From the NCBI RefSeq assembly GCF_032164335.1, contig NZ_CP134152.1, forward strand, positions 3,100,001-3,164,000: a DNA stretch of 64,000 bases, given 5' to 3'. This DNA is from Winslowiella toletana. Its GTDB lineage: Bacteria > Pseudomonadota > Gammaproteobacteria > Enterobacterales > Enterobacteriaceae. The position numbers and the translations under genes were made by a program. Of this stretch, positions 30,801 to 39,213 are shown piece after piece (the first letter of the stretch is position 1; the number at the start of each line of letters is the position of its first letter). The notes beneath the pieces are model-generated. The model saw only the letters and a list, made by a program, of their open reading frames with translations. It made no database searches and was not told the DNA's origin.

Positions 30801-31805
30801 TCACACCGAAAAGATTAACTTTAGTCTTCTTGATAAAAATCGCAGTGCGCGATAAGTGAAAAAATTGACTGCCGCCACACGTGTAAAAAAGTTATTGTAT
30901 TTACTCAATATGGCGGAATAATCTTTCATTGTCTGTACGTTGAAAAAAACCTTACCTTTCTTCTGAATTAAAATAATATTCAAAATATTATTGATTATTC
31001 GCTGACGCACATACCTCCTGCTTTCATCATTTTTACATACAGGAAGTAACGATTCCAAAGCCTCAATGCTACGAATATAACCTATGGCATTTTTTTCTGA
31101 TCGTCCAGTCTGCATGATCGACCCAGCACGAACCCGCCGACGAAAGTAAACGCGATCGCTAACAACTGTTTTACCCCCTACGAAAAAAAGTCTCGGAGTA
31201 AATTCTTCATCCTCGTGGATAATAGGCTTGAAAAATAGTTCGTGTTCAACATGCAGACGACGCTTATATATATAGAGCCATGCATTTGGAAAAAACAATT
31301 CTTTTGCTGAGAGTGCATTAAAAGCATCTTCACCATCCGCAAAAACTGAATCTGTATCTCTGCGGTATTGAGGGAGTTTAGGTTGACTACCAGAAACTGA
31401 TGACACTACAAGCGTATCAAGAAATGATTCAGCCGAAAATGCGTAGATTTCCATATCCGGATTTTCAGCCAAGGTAGTGTAAAAACCTTCGACCAATCCA
31501 TGTTCAAGAATATCGTCAGAGTCGAAGTAGTAAATATAATCACCAGTGGCCTCACGGGTTCCGACATTTCTCGCCTCACCCAGTCCCTGATTTTCAGTAT
31601 GAATAATTTTTACATAAGGTAGAAAGCCATAATGCTCTTCAACTAACCTACCTGAATTATCAGTTGAACCATCATCTACGATTATAACTTCATAAGGCTT
31701 TATAGACTGATTGATTACTGAGTCCACGGCAGCAATGACGTACATACTGACATTGTAGACCGGAATAATGATTGATAGTGTATACACTGAATTATTTACA
31801 CTCAT
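30801..31805 (-). CDS. Glycosyltransferase family 2 (EPS)
   Basis: This 334-residue GT-A enzyme has LSIIIPVYNVSMYVIAAVDS, VIIVDDGSTDNSGRLV, TENQGLGEARNVGTREATG and YYFDSDDILEHGLVE near residue 105; IIHEDEEFTPRLFF gives the ED motif of the catalytic region. It is the last gene of the EPS operon, coupled to the pyruvyltransferase by a 4-base ATGA overlap. It resembles the AmsB/AmsE group of amylovoran-type loci in size and layout. Donor sugar unknown. Confidence 0.88.
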   Translation of the reverse strand: MSVNNSVYTLSIIIPVYNVSMYVIAAVDSVINQSIKPYEVIIVDDGSTDNSGRLVEEHYGFLPYVKIIHTENQGLGEARNVGTREATGDYIYYFDSDDILEHGLVEGFYTTLAENPDMEIYAFSAESFLDTLVVSSVSGSQPKLPQYRRDTDSVFADGEDAFNALSAKELFFPNAWLYIYKRRLHVEHELFFKPIIHEDEEFTPRLFFVGGKTVVSDRVYFRRRVRAGSIMQTGRSEKNAIGYIRSIEALESLLPVCKNDESRRYVRQRIINNILNIILIQKKGKVFFNVQTMKDYSAILSKYNNFFTRVAAVNFFTYRALRFLSRRLKLIFSV

Positions 31806-32758
31806 AACTCAATAAGCTCGCAATCAGGAATATCTTTAGTCCATGCTTGGTAATAAGTTGAATTCTTACCGTAAGAATTATCCAGAAGTTTAGTTTTCAT
31901 ACCAAGCAAACAACAAAGAATATGGCTGTGCATACGTGAAGTCACAACCGTATCATAAGACATGAAATATTCATTAATACGATCAATCAGAGAATCGGTA
32001 TATTTTCCCCACAAAGCAGGAGCAGGAAAAAGCCCACTAGTTAACAGTTTATTAAAACGCTCCATTTGATCCAGCATTTTCATTAAATTTTTGTCTTTAC
32101 TGGTACAGATGTCATCCCAGTCTTCATAGCCAGAAGCATCTGGAACACCTTCTAATCCAGACAAATTTGTCTCTTCGATATCTTTACGAATCATCCACAA
32201 GGTTTTTCTTTTTATATCATTCGGCTGTTGCTTGGGGAATACATTCCATAACGAATGTGCCATATCAGGACACATTATAGCGTTATGACAAAAATGATTT
32301 TTTAAAATTTGATGGCTACGAGTATCACGACAAAGAATCGTCAGGTCTTTGTGCTTACTAATTATATCTGCAGACTTTTGTAATTCTAGTGGATCTTTAA
32401 AATGAACGGTAATTGGTAAAATGACAACTTTATGTTCTGGAAAATTAAGAACCACTTGTTCTCTTAAGCGTTGATGATGTACATAGAGATCGCCAAAACT
32501 ACCACCGCCTTGCAGCACAATAACGACATCTTTAGGTAAATTTTTAGTCTCTTTTACATACTTCAAACTACTCTTGTCAGTACGCCGCGCCAGAACTTTG
32601 TAATCTCTCTCTCTAAAAAATTGCTCTGTTCCTTTATAAATCAACAAATCGCCAACATTCAAATAAAGTGGGATATCCAGAAATACTACTTTACTCCCAC
32701 GAGGTATAACGTCATCGATAATTGATAATTTATCTTTAAGAAGATTCATTGGGTGCAT
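31802..32758 (-). CDS. Polysaccharide pyruvyltransferase (AmsJ/ExoV-like)
   Basis: This 318-residue cytoplasmic protein belongs to the polysaccharide pyruvyl transferase family, which adds pyruvate ketals from phosphoenolpyruvate to sugars of the repeat unit. Seen are FLDIPLYLNVGDLLIYKGTE, VIVLQGGGSFGDLYVHHQRL (the GGGSFGD loop), MCPDMAHSLW and the C-terminal TVVTSRMHSHILCCLLGMKT, which is the strongest family mark. It takes the place that wcaK has in colanic acid loci but looks closer to AmsJ/ExoV types. wzxC ends 7 bases upstream. Pyruvate would add negative charge to the polymer. Confidence 0.88.
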   Translation of the reverse strand: MHPMNLLKDKLSIIDDVIPRGSKVVFLDIPLYLNVGDLLIYKGTEQFFRERDYKVLARRTDKSSLKYVKETKNLPKDVVIVLQGGGSFGDLYVHHQRLREQVVLNFPEHKVVILPITVHFKDPLELQKSADIISKHKDLTILCRDTRSHQILKNHFCHNAIMCPDMAHSLWNVFPKQQPNDIKRKTLWMIRKDIEETNLSGLEGVPDASGYEDWDDICTSKDKNLMKMLDQMERFNKLLTSGLFPAPALWGKYTDSLIDRINEYFMSYDTVVTSRMHSHILCCLLGMKTKLLDNSYGKNSTYYQAWTKDIPDCELIEL

Positions 32759-32765
32759 TTAATTT

Positions 32766-34241
32766 TTACTCTCTAATAAGTCTACGAAGCTTTGGATGTC
32801 TAAAAAATTGCTTTTTTATCTCAATAATAAAAGTATTACGAGACATTAATATCGTAATTGCGAAGGTTATGAAACCGGATATAATTTGTAACACCAGCAT
32901 TGTGGTTACTGAGAAATAAGGTGCAAGAATATAACCAGTAATCCAGGCAACTACCACTGTAGGAAGAGCTAATCGAAATGGTAACCATATGCTCATAATA
33001 TAGGCGCGATAGCTTTTGCCTAAAACCGGTTTAATTAAAATAAAGTAGCTCAGATATGTATTCAGTATTTGTACAGCCAAGAATCCGAGCGCCGCCCCGA
33101 CTCCCCCACCCGTTGTTGCACCGAACCAGATGCTAGGTATAAATAGAAAAATTTTAAAAACATTGAATTTAAAACTAATATCTACTCGCGCTTTAGCCAT
33201 CAACAATGAACCAATCGGATTACCGATTGAACGCAATAGACCAACAATGCATAGCACTTGCAAAATAGGTGTGATAAACCGCCATTTTTCCCCAAACATG
33301 AACAGTACAAAGTTTTCCGAAACCACAAGTAATCCTAGCAAAGCGGGAAAGTTTATAAGCCCTACAAGTGATAATAACTTATAGAAATTATCTCGTAACT
33401 TGTCCTTATCATCCTGTATTTTTGCAAATGCTGGAAATAACACGCGAGTGATTATGGGATTGAGGCGTGTAGGTGGAATGACTGCAACGTTAAATGCCAA
33501 ATTATACCCGCCAGCCATAACAGCACCAAGGGTACGCGATAAAATAACTGTAGCAATGTTAGCATTGAGTTGATTCACTAAACCGTCAGCAGTCAAATAT
33601 GCACCAAACTTTAAATTAGATGCAATAGATTTTAAATTGAAAATGAATTTAGGATTATATTGCTTACGTCCAACCCAAGAAAAAAGAAATGTTCGTACAG
33701 TAGCCATGCAGAGATATCCCCACATTGCGGTAATCGCAAGAGGATAAAACGATGCAGATGTCATTGTGACGGCAAAACCAATCACAATAGCAATTGTTTC
33801 TATAAGTCCGATCTTAGAGAATTCAAGTTCTTTTTGTAATAATGCTCTAAATTGCTGCCCATGTGGAATAATCAAAAAAGCAAATGATAAGGTTTTAATT
33901 AACAATTCAATATCTGGTTGATGCAACAATTGAGCAATTTTATGGCTTAGTAAGTATGTCAGCAAGAAAACCACAAAACCAATTAATATATTAATCCAAT
34001 AGAGGGTAGACAGCTCTGTTTCTGTCAGTTCCTTTCTCTGTATTATCGAGTTTGAAATACCAAAGTCTGCCAAAGTATCTGCAATTAATATAACAACCAT
34101 GGCAATAGTTAATAAACCAAATTGATGTGGCTCGATAATACGTGCCAGAAGTGTCATCTGTAAAAAACTGATACCAATACTGGCTACAGTTGAAATTGCC
34201 GACCACTTGGCGCCTTTTACAGTTTTATCTCTAAGGCTCAT
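32766..34241 (-). CDS. wzxC: EPS repeat-unit flippase WzxC
   Basis: This 491-residue MOP-family exporter has about 14 spans and agrees closely with E. coli WzxC (492 residues): LRDKTVKGAKWSAIST, LARIIEPHQFGLLTIAMV, ADFGISNSIIQRKELTETEL, IPHGQQFRALLQKELEF, RVLFPAFAKIQDD and GNPIGSLLMAKARVDIS. It flips the lipid-linked repeat unit to the periplasm. The ATG at 34241 gives the WzxC start; 19 more codons are open upstream without family support. It follows wcaJ, as in colanic acid clusters. Confidence 0.93.
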   Translation of the reverse strand: MSLRDKTVKGAKWSAISTVASIGISFLQMTLLARIIEPHQFGLLTIAMVVILIADTLADFGISNSIIQRKELTETELSTLYWINILIGFVVFLLTYLLSHKIAQLLHQPDIELLIKTLSFAFLIIPHGQQFRALLQKELEFSKIGLIETIAIVIGFAVTMTSASFYPLAITAMWGYLCMATVRTFLFSWVGRKQYNPKFIFNLKSIASNLKFGAYLTADGLVNQLNANIATVILSRTLGAVMAGGYNLAFNVAVIPPTRLNPIITRVLFPAFAKIQDDKDKLRDNFYKLLSLVGLINFPALLGLLVVSENFVLFMFGEKWRFITPILQVLCIVGLLRSIGNPIGSLLMAKARVDISFKFNVFKIFLFIPSIWFGATTGGGVGAALGFLAVQILNTYLSYFILIKPVLGKSYRAYIMSIWLPFRLALPTVVVAWITGYILAPYFSVTTMLVLQIISGFITFAITILMSRNTFIIEIKKQFFRHPKLRRLIRE

Positions 34242-34330
34242 AGCATTCTTCTTTAAAGGGAGTAAGTGATATATTTTGTCAATAACTGTATGTATCAATT
34301 AATTATTGGCTACGATTCACCTAAAAAATA

Positions 34331-35725
34331 TTAATAAGCAGTTTTGCTAATAAATCCTTTGAAAATTGTCATAAAAATAATCTTAAAGTCGAGCCATATA
34401 CTCCAGTTACGGATGTAAGCCAGATCGAATTCGATACGTTTCTCCATTTTTTCAATCGTATCTGTTTCACCTCGCCAGCCATTAATCTGAGCCCAGCCCG
34501 TTATTCCAGGCTTCACCTTATGCCGTAACATATAGCCTTTTATGAGGCTTCGGTATTGCTCATTGTGCGCGACTGCATGCGGCCGAGGTCCCACGATTGA
34601 CATATCACCAAAGAGTACATTAAAAAACTGTGGCAACTCATCCAGAGAGGTTCGCCGTAAAAAACCTCCAATTGGTGTTAATCGACTATCATCCTTTTTA
34701 GCCTGAACCACTTTATCGCCATTTTCCATCACTGACATTGAACGGAATTTCCAGACTTTAATCGGTTTCCCATCTATACCGTAACGAACTTGACGAAAAA
34801 TTACTGGGCCAGACGAGGTTATTTTAACCATGAAAGCAATGGTTATCAGCACAGGAGAGATAAACATCAAAATACAGGCCGCAACAATTATATCTTCGAT
34901 GCGTTTCATAACCATATTGATACCATTCAACGGCGTATCAGTAATTGATAGCACTGGCACACCATTAATATCTTCTGGTCGAGATTGCAAGATATTGAAC
35001 GTAAATATGTCTGGAATAAGCATTACAGAGCAGGTGGTGTCACAAAGCTCATCAACCAGTTTTTTTATTTGGCTTTCTTCTCTCATTGACATGGCGATAT
35101 AGATACGATCAATTTGCCCTTCTTTCGCATCTTTAACCACTTGCCAAATATTATTTACAAATGGGATGTTATCGCTTTTGCTCTTAGGATCGTCACTATA
35201 TATACCTACAATGCGAAATCCCAACCACGGAGCTTTATGTAAACTCTCCGCCAATTCGCGACCTACTGGCATGTTTCCTACAATTGCTGCATTACGTGTA
35301 TTATATCCATGCGCGCGTACAATACCAATAAGGTAACGAATGAATACGCGGCTACAAGTAATGCCAATACTAACCAGCAGATACCATCCCATCCATATGT
35401 TAAAGCTGATATCAACAACATTGATAAATGAAATTAGTCCAGCTGATAATATAACGCTCAATGTCCAGTTTTGTAGTACTAGTAAAATTTCAGAATGCAG
35501 CTGAACACCACGCCAAGAGCGATAAAAATCTGTGATTCCTCCAATCATCTGAAAAACAACTAAAGCTCCTAGTGCCATAAAAATATAGTTAAGGCTAAAT
35601 TTATCACCTGTGGCTAAACTTACAATATAGAGACCGAAGAAAATAATAAAAACATCAGAAAACCTTTGCATCATTGAGATAAGTGATGCATTTGCTGAAT
35701 TATGACTTTTTCTTATATTACTCAT
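34331..35725 (-). CDS. wcaJ: Undecaprenyl-phosphate hexose-1-phosphate transferase WcaJ
   Basis: This 464-residue polyprenol-phosphate sugar transferase starts the EPS repeat on undecaprenyl phosphate. The N-terminal half has about four spans and a CoA-binding-like domain (RNAAIVGNMPVGRELAESL). The C-terminal catalytic domain has GPVIFRQVRYGIDGKPIKVWKFRSM, TSLDELPQFFNVLFGDMSIV, GPRPHAVAHNEQYR and KPGITGWAQINGWRGETDT. Agreement with E. coli WcaJ is close through the whole length (NASLISMMQRFSD, GGITDFYRSWRGVQ), so glucose-1-phosphate is the likely substrate, whereas AmsG-type homologues use galactose. It sits late in the operon, as in colanic acid loci, not first as in ams loci. Confidence 0.92.
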   Translation of the reverse strand: MSNIRKSHNSANASLISMMQRFSDVFIIFFGLYIVSLATGDKFSLNYIFMALGALVVFQMIGGITDFYRSWRGVQLHSEILLVLQNWTLSVILSAGLISFINVVDISFNIWMGWYLLVSIGITCSRVFIRYLIGIVRAHGYNTRNAAIVGNMPVGRELAESLHKAPWLGFRIVGIYSDDPKSKSDNIPFVNNIWQVVKDAKEGQIDRIYIAMSMREESQIKKLVDELCDTTCSVMLIPDIFTFNILQSRPEDINGVPVLSITDTPLNGINMVMKRIEDIIVAACILMFISPVLITIAFMVKITSSGPVIFRQVRYGIDGKPIKVWKFRSMSVMENGDKVVQAKKDDSRLTPIGGFLRRTSLDELPQFFNVLFGDMSIVGPRPHAVAHNEQYRSLIKGYMLRHKVKPGITGWAQINGWRGETDTIEKMEKRIEFDLAYIRNWSIWLDFKIIFMTIFKGFISKTAY

Positions 35726-35793
35726 AACAGATACCCGCCAAAAAATTAATGAGGAACGGCTCTAAACCCTCCCCCTCTACAACTCAGTTAATA

Positions 35794-36873
35794 TCAGCGA
35801 AGACCTATTTGTTGATATAATAGGGCCGTTTTTTCGATCATTGATTTAGAAGTAAACGCTTTACTGAATAACTTATTTCCCTTTTCCCCCATAAGCGTTA
35901 AATCAACATTCTTCAAGTCTAATATTTTATTTTTTAAATCATTAGCATCGCCACTTTTAAACAAGAAACCTGAGTCATTGTTATGCACAACTTCAGGTAA
36001 GGAAGTTGAGTCACTGGCAATAACAGGCAATGAATAACTCATCGCTTCAAGTGGAACCATCGCAAAGCCCTCCCAACGACTTGGAATGACCAAAGCATCT
36101 GATTTCAGGAAATACTTTTCAAGCTCATTTGACTTAATCCAACCAGTATACGTAATATTATCCAACGCGATTTTTTCTGTTTCTCCATTCACACTGTCTC
36201 CAACAATTGTCAGATGTATAGTAGGATCGTTTATTTTTTTCATTGCCGATATTAAGAGGTCATAACCTTTTTGGAAGTCGAGTCGCCCTACAAACAATAA
36301 ATCTATTTTACTGTCATTATTTAAACGTCGCGCATTATCACGTTGTGGCACACCATTGTGTATAACAACCAACTTCTTTTCATTAAGACCATATCGCACC
36401 GCTTGGTTACGCTCATAATCACTCACACAAATAATTTTATCAGTGATTAATGAGAAAAAACGCTCGATCCAGACATAACACTTCTTTTTTAAAAGAGAAC
36501 TTTCCATAATGAAAGAGAACGCATGCGGACAATAGACTACTTTTGGTCGATGAAAAGGATATATCACTATCAAGACTAAACGTGCCAGCACACCGGAAAA
36601 AGTACTATGTAGGTGTACGACATCAGGTTTATCCTTTAACAACTGCCGTGTAAATGTTTTTATCAAACTTATAAAAGATCCCAAATCGCGGCCTTTCCGT
36701 TTGAACGTTATAATATTTTCATCTGCTATTTCAAGTAATTCATCTCGCTGACTATCTGGTACGAGGCATATTAGTCGTTTACAATCTGGTGAGCTAATTT
36801 GTGCCGCTGCAATTTGCTTCAATACCGTTGCTACGCCACCTTTAATGGTTTCCGCGCAATGTAATATTTTCAT
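35794..36873 (-). CDS. Glycosyltransferase family 4 (AmsD-like)
   Basis: This 359-residue GT-B enzyme opens with KILHCAETIKGGVATVLKQI, has PDVVHLHSTFSGVLARLVL and VSDYERNQAVRYG in the acceptor half, and the donor-side LLFVGRLDFQKGYDLLISAM and PSRWEGFAMVPLEAMSYSLP with the EX7E-type motif. Three in-frame ATG codons (36882, 36879, 36873) cluster at the start; 36873 has CCAGGA at the best distance. It overlaps the polymerase gene upstream. It probably adds a hexose to the EPS unit. Confidence 0.87.
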   Translation of the reverse strand: MKILHCAETIKGGVATVLKQIAAAQISSPDCKRLICLVPDSQRDELLEIADENIITFKRKGRDLGSFISLIKTFTRQLLKDKPDVVHLHSTFSGVLARLVLIVIYPFHRPKVVYCPHAFSFIMESSLLKKKCYVWIERFFSLITDKIICVSDYERNQAVRYGLNEKKLVVIHNGVPQRDNARRLNNDSKIDLLFVGRLDFQKGYDLLISAMKKINDPTIHLTIVGDSVNGETEKIALDNITYTGWIKSNELEKYFLKSDALVIPSRWEGFAMVPLEAMSYSLPVIASDSTSLPEVVHNNDSGFLFKSGDANDLKNKILDLKNVDLTLMGEKGNKLFSKAFTSKSMIEKTALLYQQIGLR

Positions 36874-37984
36874 TTTCATCATCCTGGATATTTACCGCTT
36901 CTCTTAACCAACTTGTAGAGAATACGGCGTAAAAGAATAGCGGGTAAAATGGTGCAAGGTGGCGAACATAGCTACCATAATCAGGTTCGAAAATACTCTG
37001 AATTGCTGTAAAAGCTACGATTAAACAGATGACGGATTTTAATACAGGATCCCTGTTATAAATAAGCTCCTGCTTCGTTGCTTGCCAAAACTTGAAATAA
37101 AGAAATATAAGGAAAAATGAGATCACCATATAATATGGTGACAGGGCCAGGATCAATGGCATTGGTACCATCAAAAACAACCATGTCAAGCACACGTTGA
37201 GCCAGCCAACGATAAAACCACCGCCTGGAATGATGCTGGTGATCATTGAGTCAGCACCTTGTTGCCCGGCGTCAAGTCGGACATCGTTAACGATAGTTCG
37301 AAAATTATCTACATCGACGCCCATAGCTGCACTAAATACAATTGCTAATGCAAATAACACCAAAAATACAATAAGAAGCATATTTCTGGGGTTCTTTATA
37401 AATCTGAAAATTAAATATAATCCCCAGAACATGGCTAAAACTAAAAACCAGTAACTACGAAAGTAAACCCCATAAAAAATCACAAGTAACGACCATGTCA
37501 TTAAACCAGGGATCCCCCTTTTGGCAAAAAACATAAAGGGTATTAGCATTAGCATTACGATAAAATCTTTACTTAATAATGACATATATACTATTGCTAG
37601 CAATATATAGTAAAGATAAGTTCCAAACTCAATCAGTGTTAATCTACCAGGCTTAGCGCGCTTCATGACTGTGAAGAAGAAACTGATAATAATAACTGAT
37701 GAAATCAATGGAAAAAAGAAAGAATCTCTTGCCACATTAAAAAAGTTATAAAATGCTGCGGTGCTGGCATATGAGTCACCAACGGTCATTGGGGTGTTAC
37801 GCAGCATAAAGTTTTGAATCGTGTTGGCATCCAGAAAGAAGTAACGTGGTATCAAACTTTCTTTTATCAATGCAATTAAAGGAAAAAACAATGTTACACA
37901 GGTCCATAGCAGGAATGACAACCTGGCATCAAAAATAAAGACTTTATCTTTTGTTAACGTAACTTTTATTTTTGTTGGCTTCAT
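36842..37984 (-). CDS. EPS polymerase, Wzy-like (AmsC-type)
   Basis: This 380-residue integral membrane protein has about 10 spans and a large periplasmic stretch around residues 215-250 (GVDVDNFRTIVNDVRLDAGQ). TPMTVGDSYASTAAFYNFFN and the C-terminal FEPDYGSYVRHLAPFYPLFF are loop segments of the type seen in Wzy/EpsG proteins. It is placed between two glycosyltransferases, with a 4-base ATGA overlap at its start. No other polymerase candidate is in the EPS operon, so it is the likely Wzy. The call depends on topology and context. Confidence 0.72.
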   Translation of the reverse strand: MKPTKIKVTLTKDKVFIFDARLSFLLWTCVTLFFPLIALIKESLIPRYFFLDANTIQNFMLRNTPMTVGDSYASTAAFYNFFNVARDSFFFPLISSVIIISFFFTVMKRAKPGRLTLIEFGTYLYYILLAIVYMSLLSKDFIVMLMLIPFMFFAKRGIPGLMTWSLLVIFYGVYFRSYWFLVLAMFWGLYLIFRFIKNPRNMLLIVFLVLFALAIVFSAAMGVDVDNFRTIVNDVRLDAGQQGADSMITSIIPGGGFIVGWLNVCLTWLFLMVPMPLILALSPYYMVISFFLIFLYFKFWQATKQELIYNRDPVLKSVICLIVAFTAIQSIFEPDYGSYVRHLAPFYPLFFYAVFSTSWLREAVNIQDDENENITLRGNH

Positions 37985-39078
37985 ACGTTGATAATCTCAA
38001 GATCTTTGCGGGCTTCAACAAACTGCTGATTGAAAATCTCTTCAGAGTGATTGGCAGATACATACTGTATCGCCTGGCGTCCTATGTGCTCCGACAATTC
38101 AGGTTCATTTATTAACCTTTTGACAACTTTCAATACCTGCTGGGGTGAATTGACAAGCAAGCCGGTTTCGTTATTGATAATATAGTTCTCAAGTTCTCCC
38201 ACCGGCTTGACGATACATGTTAATCCCACACTCATCGCTTCAAGTGTTGCGATACTCAGCCCTTCAAAATCACTCATAAGTAAATAAGCATCATAGTGCG
38301 TGGCTTCTTCTATCCAATTATCCACAAAACCCTTCATATGAATTGCATTATTGAGATTCAGTGCTTTAATTTTTTCTGACAACGCACCTAGTAGCTCACC
38401 TTCACCGTAAATACTCAGCTGGACATCAAGACCTTCGCCACGCATCAGATGGATCGCTTCAATAGCTTCGTTATAATTCTTTTGAGAAGCAAGTCGGCCA
38501 ACAGCCATCAGATTCACTTTTTTCCCGATTGTATAATCTTTTTTAGTGATTTTTTTTTCAGACATAAAAAAGAGAGGCAACACTTTTTTTTCCGCATTAT
38601 TACTGCGAGCCATTAATGCTTTCTCAGTTGATTGAGAGTCGCACCAAAATTTATCAGTGATAAAATCAGTATTTTTCATTAAATGCCAGGCCATGCGGTT
38701 TTGAAACTCTGTATTATGCTCAAAAGTAATGAGTTTATAATTACAAAATATTTTGGCAATGCGGGCAACCAGCACAGATTGTGATAGTGAAGAGATTACG
38801 ATTTCGGGTTTTATGTCGCGCACATATTTAATGAATTTGGCTAAGTACACAGGAATATTCTTGTTACTAACCGGAGAATCATTTAAGTAAACCACCCGCC
38901 CAGCTACTGCCTTTTCGACACGCTTCTCCAGGTTACTGTTACTTCGGCTAAGACACACAATGTTAAGTTGAGTATTATCAAAGAACCCGCTATCAATCAG
39001 CATCTTGAGTCCCATTTCTGCGCCACCGGGATTCAAGCTATTAATTATATATATTATTTTTTTTTCAGCGTTGTTCAT
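37981..39078 (-). CDS. Glycosyltransferase family 4
   Basis: This 365-residue GT-B enzyme has IIYIINSLNPGGAEMGLKML at the N-terminus, VISSLSQSVLVARIAKI and ITFEHNTEFQNRMAWHLM in the acceptor domain, and NLMAVGRLASQKNYNEAIEA, LSIYGEGELLGALSEKI and LMSDFEGLSIATLEAMSVGL in the donor domain (the EX7E motif is E-G-L-S-I-A-T-L-E). The ATG at 39078 has GAGGTGA about 9 bases upstream. It is the first gene after the wzc hairpin and is coupled to the polymerase gene by a 4-base overlap. Confidence 0.87.
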   Translation of the reverse strand: MNNAEKKIIYIINSLNPGGAEMGLKMLIDSGFFDNTQLNIVCLSRSNSNLEKRVEKAVAGRVVYLNDSPVSNKNIPVYLAKFIKYVRDIKPEIVISSLSQSVLVARIAKIFCNYKLITFEHNTEFQNRMAWHLMKNTDFITDKFWCDSQSTEKALMARSNNAEKKVLPLFFMSEKKITKKDYTIGKKVNLMAVGRLASQKNYNEAIEAIHLMRGEGLDVQLSIYGEGELLGALSEKIKALNLNNAIHMKGFVDNWIEEATHYDAYLLMSDFEGLSIATLEAMSVGLTCIVKPVGELENYIINNETGLLVNSPQQVLKVVKRLINEPELSEHIGRQAIQYVSANHSEEIFNQQFVEARKDLEIINV

Positions 39079-39179
39079 TCTATTAATTCACCTCTTCGAA
39101 CTTTCTTCTGCCTTGCCCGGCATAAATGCTTTAACTAAGATTCTGCTTAAGTAAAACATCTTAATCGCTCTGTTATAAT

Positions 39180-39208
39180 CTTGGGGCACAGAAATTCCAT
39201 GCCCCAAG
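39180..39208 (-). terminator. Hairpin between wzc and the downstream glycosyltransferase
   Basis: A 9-bp perfect stem (CTTGGGGCA 39180-39188, TGCCCCAAG 39200-39208) begins 5 bases past the wzc stop. On the minus strand it is followed by ATTATAACAG, not a real T-run. It may lower transcription of the downstream genes relative to wza-wzb-wzc or protect the mRNA end, and could be bypassed by RfaH. Confidence 0.55.
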
Positions 39209-39213
39209 CAGAA

